Source: Siphonodentalium dalli (lineage: Eukaryota > Mollusca > Scaphopoda > Gadilida > Siphonodentaliidae). From it: a stretch of 64,000 nt of DNA. Positions 21,601 through 29,856 of this stretch are shown here, one piece after another. The translations under genes and the position numbers were made by a program. Below the pieces are notes generated by a model. It had not been told where the DNA came from. It did no database searches and saw only the letters and a program-made list of their open reading frames with translations. Location of the stretch: NCBI GenBank assembly GCA_032622095.1, contig CP136067.1, forward strand, positions 121,245,030 to 121,309,029, read 5' to 3'. How positions within the stretch are numbered: position 1 is the first letter of the stretch; each line of letters opens with the position of its first letter.

Positions 21601-23937
21601 TTACTGTATAAGCCCTGTGAAGTTTGAATATGACTTCAGTTTCATGATTGTTGTTATGCTAATTTTTTATCGAGTTTAAAACAAAAAATCAACTTATGCT
21701 TTGACGAGGGCGGTTGGTGGGAGGGCGTCTGTACGGGTGGTCTGTTGTAACAATATCTCAAAGAAATTTGAAAACCAGGTCTGTCCAATCTTTTATACTA
21801 GAGCGGGACTTTGTCTATTTTTTTAATGATTTTGATCCTTACCCTTAGCAACATAACGCAAACAAACTTAGACAGATTTCAACGATATTTGGTATATGAG
21901 TCTTGGATCACCTCCAGATGGGAGATAGCTCAACAAAAGCACATATCTGCTTGCTGCTAAATCCTCTTCCCCTTTTCTATTCTACTCATGTTTCCATCAT
22001 CTAAATGTTGTTCATCATAAATGTAATATTGGGGCTAATAAATATTGTTTAAATCAGATGGGAGCTATCAAATTTGAATGATTTTTTATGAATTTAATGA
22101 TGGTGTCCCGCATAGCGCGCTAGCATCACCAAATTTACCCTCTGGGGACCACATTCTGCTTAGGCCTCATCTTCTGGGAGTGTCTATAGATATCTCAAAT
22201 TAATATTAGTTTTAGTTTCTTTTTCTGTTCTGTACAGTTTCCATATTAGTCGTAATTCTCAGAAAAGACATTTCTAGAAGCATTTCCGCGGAAAATTGTC
22301 AAACCAACTTTTTTACCATAATTCGAAGGTGCCGAACACGAATAGACTGCCTATCGCCCGATTGGATGAACATAGGGTTCAATAAAAAGCTTTTAAAATC
22401 TTCGTGTTTTCTTCGCTGGAGGTTTGTTGATACGGCGCACCGTACAATATCATATGAAATCACGTAACTGGCCTTGAACTTACTCAAGCTTATATACTCC
22501 TCGCGGAACGTTCAAAGCCGCGTTGTATCATGATACTATCATCACAGTAATAATTCAGCTATAAGAATTGAATAATTGCCCAAAAATATTGTTAACCATT
22601 GTCAACTATTAGTATAAAATTGGCCGAAATGTGTTATTTATCAACATGCTGTTCGATGAAATTTGGCCTTATTATCAACACAAAGCCTCTTAATTTTAGA
22701 GTTATCCATCTTCATCCACAATTTGGTCTGAGACCGTTGGCTTGTCGACTTTTTACTGGGCCACTAATAAGTCTCGATTGTGAAAAATATTTGATTTCAA
22801 AAATCGATATCTAATAACTCTTGAGGTTCCTCGACTTGAATCAGATATTTTTTACCCCCCTAATCTAAATAAATAGTAATTGAGGGACATTTAACCCTTT
22901 GGCGAGTAGAACCACATATATTTCGCCATACGGTTCGTGAGTGGAATGACAAATATGTCGTTTCAGAAAGTGTCATTTTTATGTAGACACAACTTCAATT
23001 AATCATCTCATTTATAAATGAATTGTATATGAGATATTTTGATTAATATAAAGTCCCAATGTATAAGTGCAAAAGATTATGATAGCACAAGTAAACATAC
23101 ACATCAATTAAATGAATTATTGGATCATTTTGACCAGAATTTGTTAATAATAATTGCTATGACGTTGACGGTAAACTCATTCATGGCGTCATGTATATGA
23201 CGTTATAAATACTCTCCAAAGGGTTAATCGGATTATTCATCTTTAATTTCAGGGGGTTGAAGGCCACACTTTGGGAGGGCGGTATTCGAGGTGATGGCTT
23301 CTTATATAGCTCGCTCCTAAATAAATCTGGATATATATCAGAGCATCTGATTCACGTCTGTGATTGGCTACCTACATTATATAAGGCAGCCGGTGGCGAT
23401 CCAACTTCTCTGAAAAATTTGGACGGATTTGATATGTGGAGCGTTTTATCAAACAATGAAAAGTCAGTTCGAAAGGAGATCTTACACAACATCAACCCAC
23501 GACATAATCTCACAGCTATACGTGTCGGTGACTATAAGCTTGTTCAAGGGGAAATTGGCTATGGCGGCCATAATGATTGGTATCCACCATGGCAAGAAAA
23601 AGAAGATTCAGAAAATTACCATGTGTCAAATCATAAGAAACCATCATCTAATTATGATTATATAGATAGTGAAAAATATACTGTGAAATGTGGCAAGAAA
23701 CCATTCAATGCTTTGACTAATTGTGATCCTAAATCCATTCCATGTCTGTTCCACATTCCATCAGATCCATGCGAGTACCATAACGTAGCTGCCGAAAATC
23801 CAGGTATTGTGAAATCCATTCTAGCACGGTTGGAGGAATACAAAAAAACAATGGTGTCACCTCGAAATAAGCCTTCTGATCCTGAAGCCAGCCCAGCACT
23901 GCATGGCGATGTTTGGATTCCATGGATGAGCAAATAG
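6529..23937 (+). CDS. ARSB: Arylsulfatase B-like sulfatase, complete gene of 8 coding exons
   Basis: Joined exons are 6529-6642, 9107-9266, 10512-10624, 11588-11701, 14028-14159, 18435-18564, 20678-20831 and 23253-23937. All junctions are GT/AG and keep frame, giving 1602 nt and 533 residues including a hydrophobic N-terminal signal (about residues 8-21). Family residues are visible: ADD metal-site Asp36/37; CTPTR with Cys75, the site converted to formylglycine, and Arg79; Lys129 and His131 in GKWHLG; His223 in FQAVHSG; Asp287/Asn288 in STDNGG; Lys309 before LWEGG. The known family hydrolyses sulfate esters, ARSB acting on N-acetylgalactosamine 4-sulfate in lysosomes. A lysosomal or secreted site here is inferred from the signal peptide. 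Paralogues I and J share the same motifs, so the exact subfamily is not settled. Introns are packed with transposons, yet the frame is intact. Confidence 0.93.
6668..6870 (+). mobile_element. TTAA-flanked element, family C, left part
   Basis: TTAA (6664-6667) is followed by CCCTTTGTCGAGTAGAAC, matching the left end of the intact copy at 22895-23223 (CCCTTTGGCGAGTAGAAC). The following AGTGGAACA and GTCTAC segments also match that copy. A right end was not found, so the 3' limit given is approximate and the copy may be truncated. It begins only 25 bp after the exon 1 donor. Confidence 0.55.
7517..7663. mobile_element. hAT-like foldback MITE with 8-bp target duplication
   Basis: This 147-bp near-perfect palindrome starts CAAGCCTTGATA and ends TATCAAGGCTTG. 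It is flanked on both sides by TGTATATG (7509-7516 and 7664-7671). An 8-bp duplication is typical of hAT transposition. The arms carry GAATGAGGTCCCCAGAGGG and its complement. A sister copy with its own duplication is at 23954-24104. Confidence 0.88.
8201..8602. repeat. Clusters of short GCTTAAGC palindromes
   Basis: Repeated variants of TTACGCTTAAGCGTAATTCA occur at 8201-8310 and 8515-8602, separated by about 200 bp of unique sequence. Each unit is itself palindromic. A similar pair lies at 51945-51996. The origin is unknown; it is possibly a palindrome-rich mobile repeat. Confidence 0.65.
9107..9266 (+). CDS. ARSB: Sulfatase exon 2 (formylglycine motif)
   Basis: The acceptor is TTTCAG and the donor GTAGGC, phase 0 in and 1 out. 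It encodes GWNDVSFHG, then [13 protein letters not shown] and the sulfatase signature [12 protein letters not shown]. The Cys (residue 75) is the one modified to formylglycine in this family. The exon continues with HPIHTG, characteristic of the arylsulfatase B/I/J branch. Confidence 0.95.
9267..10511 (+). other. Sulfatase intron 2
   Basis: This 1245-bp intron holds the repeat at 9931-10270; the rest is AT-rich with no further feature seen. Confidence 0.8.
9931..10270 (+). repeat. Interspersed repeat with duplicated CATGTTGCACATCT block (copy 1)
   Basis: Two direct sub-units (about 9935-10050 and 10098-10195) contain ATACATGTTGCACATCT and GTAGGAGGAG(T/A)TGAT. They are followed by an ACGGACGGAC stretch and TTTCTATAGTCCCCC. 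A second copy with the same order lies at 36190-36545. It is non-coding. Confidence 0.65.
10512..10624 (+). CDS. ARSB: Sulfatase exon 3
   Basis: The acceptor is CTTCAG and the donor GTAAGT, phase 1 in and 0 out. It encodes [33 protein letters not shown], matching the PYGLGLNE and Y..H.VGK blocks of arylsulfatase B. Lys129 at the end is an active-site Lys. The WHLG that completes the motif is on the next exon. Confidence 0.93.
10625..11587 (+). other. Sulfatase intron 3
   Basis: This 963-bp AT-rich intron shows no recognised element. Its 3' end carries the duplicated acceptor described separately. Confidence 0.75.
11516..11610 (+). repeat. Tandem duplication of the exon 4 splice acceptor
   Basis: TTAATCTTCATCTATTCCAG, then TGGCAT, occurs twice about 60 bp apart: AG ends near 11535 and at 11587. 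The similarity extends about 15 bp into the exon (CTAAGCTTCTCTGA versus CTAGGCTTCTTTGA). Use of the upstream AG would bring in a TGA after seven codons (WHAPKLL), so only the downstream AG gives the sulfatase frame. The duplication spans the intron-exon boundary. Confidence 0.85.
11588..11701 (+). CDS. ARSB: Sulfatase exon 4 (catalytic His)
   Basis: The acceptor is ATTCCAG (second of two copies) and the donor GTGAGT, phase 0 to 0, 38 codons. It encodes [31 protein letters not shown]. His131 of WHLG is an active-site residue, and RGFDS/RGFESH with a GYW..G..DYF block is typical of the family. Confidence 0.94.
11702..14027 (+). other. Sulfatase intron 4
   Basis: This 2326-bp intron includes an inverted pair GATTATCCATCC-like (about 11930) and GGATAATAAAAATG (about 12305), with a palindromic AAAAAGTCATATTGG segment near 12000-12060. 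That may be a degraded MITE. The ~175-bp tandem array at 12985-13765 is also here. Confidence 0.75.
12985..13765 (+). repeat. Tandem array of ~165-185-bp units in intron 4
   Basis: Four to five units share GGATTTCAAAGAT, GGTATATGAGTTCAC, ATGACCA, GAGTTCGCAAGCCAGG and GAGTTATTGGACTTTGTTTAT. Units start near 12991, 13176, 13349, 13510 and 13685. A GTCCGTCTGTCCGG stretch lies just upstream. A related single copy lies near 21770-21905 in intron 7. Open frames through the units are repeat artefacts. Confidence 0.8.
14028..14159 (+). CDS. ARSB: Sulfatase exon 5
   Basis: The acceptor is TTTTTTGCAG and the donor GTTGGT, phase 0 to 0, 44 codons. It encodes the linker from [10 protein letters not shown] to [19 protein letters not shown]. 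This corresponds to the DFR..G..YSTNIFT..A..LI region of arylsulfatase B, which precedes the strand carrying the active-site His. Confidence 0.88.
14534..16307. mobile_element. hAT-like element, 1774 bp, TIR TAGAGCTGAAACGGTT
   Basis: Inverted ends TAGAGCTGAAACGGTT are flanked by identical 8-bp CTGACAAT (14526-14533 and 16308-16315). Subterminal repeats around AACCGG(TTA) occur near both ends (14568-14600 and 15765-15795). No transposase frame is recognisable, so it is non-autonomous. Removing it and one duplication restores a continuous older sequence. Confidence 0.9.
15800..16268. mobile_element. TTAA-flanked MITE, family A (copy 2), nested in the hAT element
   Basis: It begins AGGTACTCAATCCGA and ends CGGATTGAGTACCT, with TTAA on both sides (15796-15799 and 16269-16272). 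It lies about 40 bp inside the right end of the 14534-16307 element, so it inserted later or was carried with it. The arms are complementary as in copy 1. Confidence 0.8.
16430..18240 (+). repeat. Higher-order minisatellite, ~110-bp repeat made of ~28-bp monomers
   Basis: The basic monomer resembles ATGTGAGTTTTAATGGGTGT and alternates between GACAATATTAA-, GAAATCAG- and AACAGTATACCCACC-type linkers. The landmark ACCCACCACGAAGGTCAT recurs roughly every 105-115 bp, about 15 times. A longer landmark (CATGCCATTAAATTGG, then TTTCACCTTACTTA) appears near 16468, 16957 and 18213 and marks larger blocks. It lies wholly within sulfatase intron 5. An apparent minus-strand reading frame at 16504-16842 is only the repeat translated. 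Confidence 0.9.
18435..18564 (+). CDS. ARSB: Sulfatase exon 6 (substrate-site His)
   Basis: The acceptor is TTTTACAG and the donor GTATAT, phase 0 in and 1 out. It encodes [14 protein letters not shown], equivalent to PLFLYLALQSVHEP of arylsulfatase B, with active-site His223. The segment continues with [24 protein letters not shown], matching the L.VP..Y......I......Y.G region. Confidence 0.93.
19015..19627. mobile_element. 613-bp element with inverted CTGGGGGCAATTCCATTC ends
   Basis: The left end CTGGGGGCAATTCCATTCAT is the complement of the right end ATGAATGGAATTGCCCCCAG, and the next about 60 bp also pair loosely (CAATGGGTAA and its complement). No target duplication was clear. It has no recognisable coding region and is a likely MITE of unknown superfamily. 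Confidence 0.6.
20362..20650. mobile_element. hAT-like MITE, 289 bp, abutting exon 7
   Basis: Perfect 16-bp inverted ends CAGACCTGTTTACTTT are flanked by 8-bp TGCACCAT (20354-20361 and 20651-20658). The inner part has repeated TCTCCCGATTT and CCAGATTT motifs. The right duplication ends 19 bp before the exon 7 boundary. Confidence 0.92.
20678..20831 (+). CDS. ARSB: Sulfatase exon 7 (second metal site)
   Basis: The acceptor is TTTTCCACAG and the donor GTGAAT, phase 1 in and 2 out. It encodes [36 protein letters not shown]. Asp287 and Asn288 of STDNGG are metal ligands in the family. MV..LDEAVGN matches arylsulfatase B closely. Confidence 0.95.
21394..21606. mobile_element. pogo/Tigger-like foldback MITE (copy 1, full length)
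   Basis: This 213-bp palindrome has ends CAGTAATGCTCTAATTAATC and the complement, flanked by TA on both sides (21392-21393 and 21607-21608). The arms carry CCACAGCAGAATTATGGGTA, CAGGATTTAGTC and ATGGCTTGTTGCCA. CAG-starting TIRs with TA target duplications are typical of pogo/Tigger elements. Other copies are at 43983, 47813 and 48582. Confidence 0.85.
22095..22175. mobile_element. Fragment of the GAATGAGGTCC hairpin family
   Basis: It contains ATGGTGTCCCGCATAGCGCG, AGCATCACCAAATTTACCCT and GGGGACCACATTCTGC, then TTAGGCCTCATCTTCTGGGA. That is one arm of the family seen intact at 7517, plus the longer tail seen in the 33451-34740 cluster. Confidence 0.55.
22599..22889. mobile_element. Family-A MITE fragment (copy 3), cut by the family-C insertion
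   Basis: The centre (AAATTTGGCCTTATTATCAAC, TTATTTATCAACATG) matches 44903-45352 in opposite orientation. The right part has GAGGTTCCTCGACT and AGTAATTGAGGGACA, then stops at TTTAA, where the family-C element begins. The expected GGATTGAGTACCT end is missing. Confidence 0.55.
22895..23223. mobile_element. TTAA-flanked (piggyBac-like) MITE, family C, abutting exon 8
   Basis: The ends CCCTTTGGCGAGTA and TACTCTCCAAAGGG are inverted at 13 of 14 positions and flanked by TTAA (22891-22894 and 23224-23227). CCC-starting TIRs with a TTAA duplication are typical of piggyBac. It is 329 bp with no coding capacity. Only 25 bp separate the right TTAA from exon 8. Confidence 0.82.
23253..23937 (+). CDS. 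ARSB: Sulfatase exon 8 (C-terminal region and stop)
   Basis: The acceptor is TTTAATTTCAG, phase 2 in; the stop is TAG at 23935-23937. It encodes [16 protein letters not shown], with Lys309 equivalent to an active-site Lys. [21 protein letters not shown] and EILHNI follow, then the C-terminal domain [10 protein letters not shown]....WYPP, DPCEYHN and GDVWIPWM. These follow the arylsulfatase B order, including the final VW.PWM block. Confidence 0.96.
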
Positions 23938-23953
23938 CTTAGGATCAGTTAGG

Positions 23954-24104
23954 CAAGCCTTGAAATAGTGTGTCTGTCATTTGCAGAATGAGGTTCCCAG
24001 AGGGTGAATTTAGTGATGCTACCCTGCATAGTGGGCTAGCATCACTAAATTCACCCTCTGGGAACCTCATTCTGCAAATGACAGGCTCACTATTTCAAGG
24101 CTTG
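23954..24104. mobile_element. hAT-like foldback MITE in the sulfatase 3' UTR
   Basis: This 151-bp near-perfect palindrome has ends CAAGCCTTGAAATAGTG and its complement, flanked by 8-bp CAGTTAGG (23946-23953 and 24105-24112). It is the same family as 7517-7663. It starts 16 bp after the stop codon, so the mRNA 3' UTR should carry a long hairpin. Confidence 0.92.
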
Positions 24105-24167
24105 CAGTTAGGTCATGCAAAGTCAATTTCCAGTTTCTCATGCCAGGAAGAGATACATGTAGATCAT

Positions 24168-24360
24168 CTTTAAGTCTTGAATTTGTTTTACATATGATCT
24201 GTTGTCATTATTTGGTGCATTTGGTTTTGTTCTAATCTTGACTTTTTGGGGGCACACTATATATGATACATCACCTTTAAGTCTTGATAATTGTTTACAT
24301 ATGATCTGTTGTCATTATTTGGTGCATTTGGTTTTGTTCTAATCTTTAGTTTTTGGGGGC
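24168..24360 (+). repeat. Tandem duplication of ~85 bp in the 3' UTR
   Basis: CTTTAAGTCTTGA.., ACATATGATCTGTTGTCATT and TTTGGTGCATTTGG..TTTTTGGGGGCA occur twice, 107 bp apart (from 24168 and from 24275). Copies are nearly identical, so the duplication is recent. The candidate poly(A) signal follows. Confidence 0.85.
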
Positions 24361-24380
24361 AAAAAACGTGTGTTTCATAT

Positions 24381-24386
24381 AATAAA
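24381..24386 (+). promoter_or_regulatory. Candidate poly(A) signal of the sulfatase gene
   Basis: AATAAA lies about 444 bp after the stop codon, on the plus strand. It is the first canonical hexamer I see after 23937. Use is inferred, not shown. Confidence 0.45.
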
Positions 24387-24390
24387 ACAG

Positions 24391-24527
24391 TTATCGCATT
24401 GTTTCTTGGTTGACACGAGGAATTGTCAGTCCTTGGAAGTCAATATTCACGTCGGCCTACGGCCTTGGTGAATATTGTCTTCCCCGGGTTGACAATTCCT
24501 CATGTCAACCTCGAAACAATGCGATAA
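24391..24527. repeat. 137-bp foldback repeat
   Basis: TTATCGCATTGTTTC.. at the left and GAAACAATGCGATAA at the right are inverted. The inner arms (GTTGACACGAGGAATTGTCA and its complement) pair too. A GTCGGCCTACGGCC loop lies between. A similar AGTAACCTCATATCGACCTT segment follows to about 24595. Confidence 0.65.
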
Positions 24528-24599
24528 TTGTATAATATCAGCCCTCAGTAACCTCATATCGACCTTCGGCCTCAGGCTGATATTGGGCCCAATATCAAA

Positions 24600-25320
24600 T
24601 CAACCAAGTTATATCCTTATTATTTATTAGATCGCCTCTTAGTAACTGACAACTCTTTCAAATGAGTGACAAGATAAAAATCGATAATTACACATTATTT
24701 ATCGGTGAAGTAGATTTATGGCATGTCATAAAACCATATTACTCGGATTTTTGAATATGTGAAAATCTATGATATTAGTGTAAAACTAAAAAAAGTGTGG
24801 ATTCCATATTTTTAACTGGTATGCAGGCTTCACCCCTCTTTGTAAACTGGTATTCAGGATTCAGGATGGTGTATATATATATACATTATATTTAGTATAG
24901 AAATGGTTAATTCTAGTTATGAGAAATTGCTAATTTGTTGCATTTATTCTGTTCTAGTCTCTATCTTTCAGTCTACACTATGGAGGTCTGGGCAATTATC
25001 CCCCATGTGATGCTACAATACTAATCACGTCATTCCTTGAAAATTGCTATGAACGTGTTTTTATAAAAATAGTTGTCATGTTGACTTTCAAAACTATTTA
25101 TATATTATATTTATCTATGTTTATTTTTAATCTGGTCATGGCTATAGAAATAACCTGTGTTAATTCATCTGTGTGTGAATGTGTTCGCCAAATGGTTTGT
25201 GGGAGATATCTTCATAATTGAATGAAATAATCTATTGGTATGGGCGCTTGTTCGTCAGGGTCACAGCTGATTATTACATGAGAAAGTTTGAATTTGGGTC
25301 CGGTCCGACCATTTCTTCTC
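24600..25320. other. Intergenic, nothing recognised
   Basis: AT-rich sequence after the sulfatase gene. No exon, RNA or element end stands out. Confidence 0.45.
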
Positions 25321-25325
25321 TTTAA

Positions 25326-25613
25326 AGGTACTCAATCCGATCAGACGCTCCTAAATTACTATTTCTTTGGCTTCGGGGGTAAAAAATATTTGATTCGAGT
25401 CGAGGAACCCACCCATCAAAGCTCAGAGTGATCAGATCTCGATGTTTGAAATTTGCTGTTTCTATTGTTTGTGGACCAGAACTTGTCCAGAACCACGTGC
25501 TCAAATGGACAAATTGCAGTTGTAAGATGGATAACTCTAAAATCAAGTGGTTATTATTGTTGATAGTAACCACTTGATTTTCGAGTTATCCATCTTACAA
25601 CCGCAATTTGTCC
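25326..25613. mobile_element. TTAA-linked MITE, family A (copy 4, right end lost)
   Basis: It starts TTAA (25322-25325), then AGGTACTCAATCCGATCAGA, with TTTCTTTGGCTTCGGGGGT and CGAGGAACCCACCCATCAAA as in the other copies. It ends in an internal hairpin (TTGTAAGATGGATAACTC and its complement). The right terminal GAGTACCT is absent. Confidence 0.7.
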
Positions 25614-26689
25614 ACCGATTATTTTTTTATAATGTCTTGATATACGGTTTTAATAATAATCTATGCCATAAAATATGATTAAAATACTATAAATCATCAC
25701 CATTTGGAACATCTGTGTCTCAGAAGATGCCCATATAGTAATAGAAAGGTAATTTTACTTGTAAAAGCTTTTACATTGTGGATGGATAAGGGTGATATAG
25801 TGTCACTGGGTATTTCAGATTCCATTTATAGTATATCCGTAGTATGTCACGTTCATTCATATCGGTAAAATATCCCTGGAACCGAATTGACACTAGTTTT
25901 CAATAGTAGCCTGTCAGCTGGGAAGAAGTGTTTACATTTACAGTATCAGCCAATCAGAATTACGCTTCGGAAGTGAAGACGGTCGCCAGCCAATCAAATA
26001 CCGCGTATCATTTCTCTTCGAAAAGGAGTAGGCTGCCAGCCAATCAGATACCGAGGATCGTCTAGGTCAACACGAATAGCGTCTTTTAGACTACAATAAT
26101 CAGTTCCTTTGTTTTAAGTCTAGAGCGTCAGTCCAGGCAGTTAAAGAAATCTTTTAATTTTCCCGCCCACCCTCCCAATTATTGGTTAATGTTATTCGGA
26201 CATAGCTGTTGGCGGCGGTATGGTATACATCCACTTGGCCCGGATATATTACAATATATTGATAGTTGAGCTACATATTCACTAACGTGTTTGTATATAT
26301 ATACATGTATTTGTGCAATCATATTTGTGCACCAGTTTACTGTTCGTTATGATTTTATTATGTTTGTTGGCAATAAATATGCCCAAAATGGAATCTGGTG
26401 TTGAGTGAGTTCTGTCCCCTTCTCCAGGAAACAACGTAAAATAGCCGCCCACTCTTCATTAAGTGTAGAGGGCGGGGTTGGACGGGAAGGAATGGAAATA
26501 TTATAATAATAATAGTAATGCTGATGTCGTTTGAGAGAGAGAGAGAGAGAAAGTTTTGCGACTCGATCATTCCATTTTAGCATGGGTATGAAGATGCCAT
26601 GACATAGATATAGCACTCTCCGTCATTGTACTTCAAACACTGCATTGGTACAAAGAAACATATGAAATTAGCACTGTCAGATTTTGAAG
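25614..26689. other. Intergenic, nothing recognised
   Basis: It contains three loosely repeated AGCCAATCA segments (about 25950-26045) and a short GA-rich microsatellite near 26537-26551. No supported gene. Confidence 0.4.
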
Positions 26690-27685
26690 CCTTCATAGAG
26701 TTGGAAATTTCAAACCGGACACCCCCATTTAATTGGAAAATTTCCAACTGATGACAATTCCAATGACAATGTTGACCAAATTTATAGGAAACTATTGTTT
26801 TCTTAAATTAACGAGCAGATTTGACTGGCCACGAGGGGAGGGACCAGGACACAAGCTTTCCAAGTGTTGGGCATTTCCAACCTGACACCCACTTAAAGAT
26901 ACAGGCAGCATTGACGGTGGGTATGCTGTTAAAATATTCACCTCCGTCAAAAAACGCCATAAACAGAAATAACAGTAAAATATAGACAGACTTTGTTCTT
27001 ATACCAATCAAAAATATGGCATAAACAGTATATTATTGTCAATTATATTTCCTTTGTTATGTAAACAAAAGCAAAAAACGTTACATTACCTGGTTTTTGT
27101 TTAGATCCGGATATGGTAAACATAAAGAGCATTATTTGTTACTGTTTTCCTGATATGGAAATAATAAAGAGCGTTTATATCATCTGTGTGTGATTAACCA
27201 ATAAAATTGCACTGTGTTATGTAAATAGAAGCACAACTTCTGTAACACGAGCAGGCTCTTGTTTACGTACACCATCGTACGTCTTGACGACACTATACTA
27301 TTTACGCGCTGATTATGTTTGGCAAATGAACAAAACTATATATATTTTAATATTCCTTCTGTTGGTGGCGATTTGAACAAATATGAATATTTCTGCAACG
27401 AACGCCGCCCGTGCCTTTAAGGTTAGAAAAATTCCAACTAACTAAACTTTTTACCGAAAGTAGGAAAATATGCAAATATTGGTCCAAAAACAATAAATTA
27501 CCCCCTAATAAATTGTTTGAAAATCAAACTACAAGAATAATTTCCACGTATTGTTGGGATGAAATTTCCAAGGAATGTGCATATCAGGAATGAAATTTTC
27601 AACTGTTGAAAATTTTGACTAAAATTTGTGCGGGGGGAGCTAGACACCCCCCAAACCCCCGTCGCCACGTCCCTGCAACCTGTAT
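26690..27685. mobile_element. CAGGGACG-family repeat (copy 2), split by a family-B MITE
   Basis: The left part (CAACTGATGACAATTCC, AAGCTTTCCAAGTGTTGGG) and the right part (AGGAAAATATGCAAATA, TGATGAAATTTCC-like, CCCGTCGCCACGTCCCTGC) match successive parts of 5868-6450. Between them lies the 26897-27416 MITE with its TTAA duplication, so the MITE inserted into this older repeat. The left boundary is approximate. Confidence 0.55.
26897..27416. mobile_element. TTAA-flanked MITE, family B (copy 1)
   Basis: It is 520 bp. The left end is AGATACAGGCAGC and the right end AACGCCGCCCGTGCCT, with TTAA on both sides (26893-26896 and 27417-27420). The clean relative at 35228-35741 shows the same order of internal blocks. 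No coding frame. Confidence 0.82.
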
Positions 27686-27689
27686 TGTC

Positions 27690-28058
27690 ACCAACACCTG
27701 GAAACTATATAAAGTTCTCAATTTATGTTTGTATCTCTCGTATCATAATATGCTTAAAAGAGTGAATAAATGAATCTGAAATCTGAATCTGGTAGCTAGC
27801 CTTCATCAAACAATGGCACATTGGTAGCTACCTCATACTATTCAGTTGTCGCGAGGAACTCACCTGTTTAGTGAGTGCCTGGTCAAATGTCAAAGAATTG
27901 AGGATGGGTAGTCAAGGCTGTATGACTGGGATAATGGTGGAAAGATCATGGAACTGATTACTGTGCAATTTTCTTTACAAATATATCCTTTATTTATTGC
28001 TGTCAAATAGTTTGTTGTTTCTGTTTTTTTCAATCATTTCAAGTTTCCACAGCATTTT
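27690..28058. other. Intergenic, nothing firm
   Basis: It ends a repeat near 27795 with AATCTGAAATCTGAATCTGG, which could be the tail of a retroelement, but no body is present. Otherwise unassigned. Confidence 0.35.
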
Positions 28059-29856
28059 TAGCTCAACTTTACTTTGTAAAGTTTGAGCTATTGCCATGGC
28101 TTTGTCGTCCGTCGCACGTGTACGTAAGGCGTCAACAATGCAGGCTACAGGTCGTACCTTTGGTCGGATCATTCTGAAATTTGTCATAGCTGTTTACATC
28201 AACATTTAGACCAGAATGATTAATTTTGGGGTCATTCAGAAAAAAAACATGGCCGCCAGCGGCCATCATGGATTTCAAAATTCAATCCATTAGCACGGGC
28301 TACAGGCCGTAATGTTTGTCTGATCATCATGAAATTTGTCATGGATGTTAATATTGACATGTAGATGGGAACGAGTAATTTTGGGGTCATTCGGCCCAAA
28401 AACATGGCCGCCAGCAGCCATCTTGGATTTTACTCTTTGTATGACTAAATCCTTTAGCACGGGCTACAGGTCGTACCTTTAGTCTGATCATCATAATTTG
28501 TCATGGCTATTGAAATTGGAATGTAGATGGGAACGAGTCATTTTGGGGTCAATCGGACAAAAAACATGGCCACCAGTGGCCATCTTTGATTTCAAAATTT
28601 AATCCATTAGCACGGGCCACAGGTCGTACTGTTAGTCTGATCATCATGAAATTTGTCATGGATGATAATATTGATATGTAGATGGGAACGAGTAATTTTG
28701 GGGTCATTCGGCCAAAAAACATGGCCGCCAGCAGCCATCTTGGATTTTACTCTTTGTATGACTAAATTCTTTAGCACGGGCTGCAGTTTGTACCTTTAGT
28801 CTGATCATCATAAAATTTGTCATGGATGTTAAAAATGACATGCAGATGGGAACGACTCATTTTGGGGTCATTCGGCTGAAAAACATGGCTGCCAGCCGCC
28901 ATCTTGGATTTTACTCTTTGTATGACTAAATCCATTAGCACCTGCTACAGGTCGTACCTTTAGTCTGATCATCATAAAATTTGTCATGAATGTTAATAAT
29001 GACATGTAGATGGAAACGAGTCATTTTGGGGTCATTCGGCCAGCAGCCATCTTTTATTTTACTCTTTGTATGACTAAATCCTTTAGCACGGGCTACAGGT
29101 CGTACCTTTAGTCTGATCATCATAAAATTTGTCATGGCTGTTGAAATTGGAATGTAGATGGGAGCTAGTCATTTTGGGGTCATTCGGACAAAAAACTTGG
29201 CCGCCAGCAGCCATCTTGGATTAAAAGAATTTATCCATTAGCAAGGGCCACAGTTCGTACTGTTCGTCTGATCATCATGAAATTTGTCGTGGATGTTAAT
29301 ATTGACATGTAGATGGGAACGAGTAATTTTGGGGTCATTCGGCCAAAACACATGGCCGCCAGCAGCCATCTTGGATTTTACTCTATGTATGACTAAATTC
29401 TTTAGCACGGGCTACAGGTCGTACTTTTAGTCTGATCTTCATAAAATTTGTCATGGATGTTAACAATGACATGTAGATGGGAACGACTCATTTTGGGGTC
29501 ATTCGGCCAAAAACATGGCCTCCAGCAGCCATCTTGGATTTTACTGTTTGTATGACTAAATCCTTTAGCACAGGCTACAGGTCGTAACTTTAGTCTGATC
29601 ATCATAAAATTTGTCATGAATGTTAATAATGACCTGTAGATGGGAACGAGTCATTTTGGGGTCATTCGGTCAAAAAACATGGCCGCCAGCAGCCATCTTG
29701 GATTTTACTCTTTGTATGACTAAATCCTTTAGCACGGGCTACAGGTCGTACCTTTAGTCTGATCATCATAAAATTTGTCATGGCTATTGAAATTGGAATG
29801 TAGATGGGAACGAGTCATTTTGGGGTCATTCTGACAAAAAACATGGCCACCAGCGG

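Larger units (their letters stand above)
20832..23252 (+). other. Sulfatase intron 7
   Basis: This 2421-bp intron holds a pogo-like MITE (21394-21606), a single copy related to the intron 4 array (about 21770-21905), a hairpin-family fragment (22095-22175), a family-A MITE fragment (22599-22889) and a family-C MITE (22895-23223). Confidence 0.8.

Noticed and set aside
27690-27795. Possible LINE 3' tail (AATCTGAAATCTGAATCTGG)
   Set aside because: Only a tail-like motif; no reverse transcriptase or upstream element body is visible.
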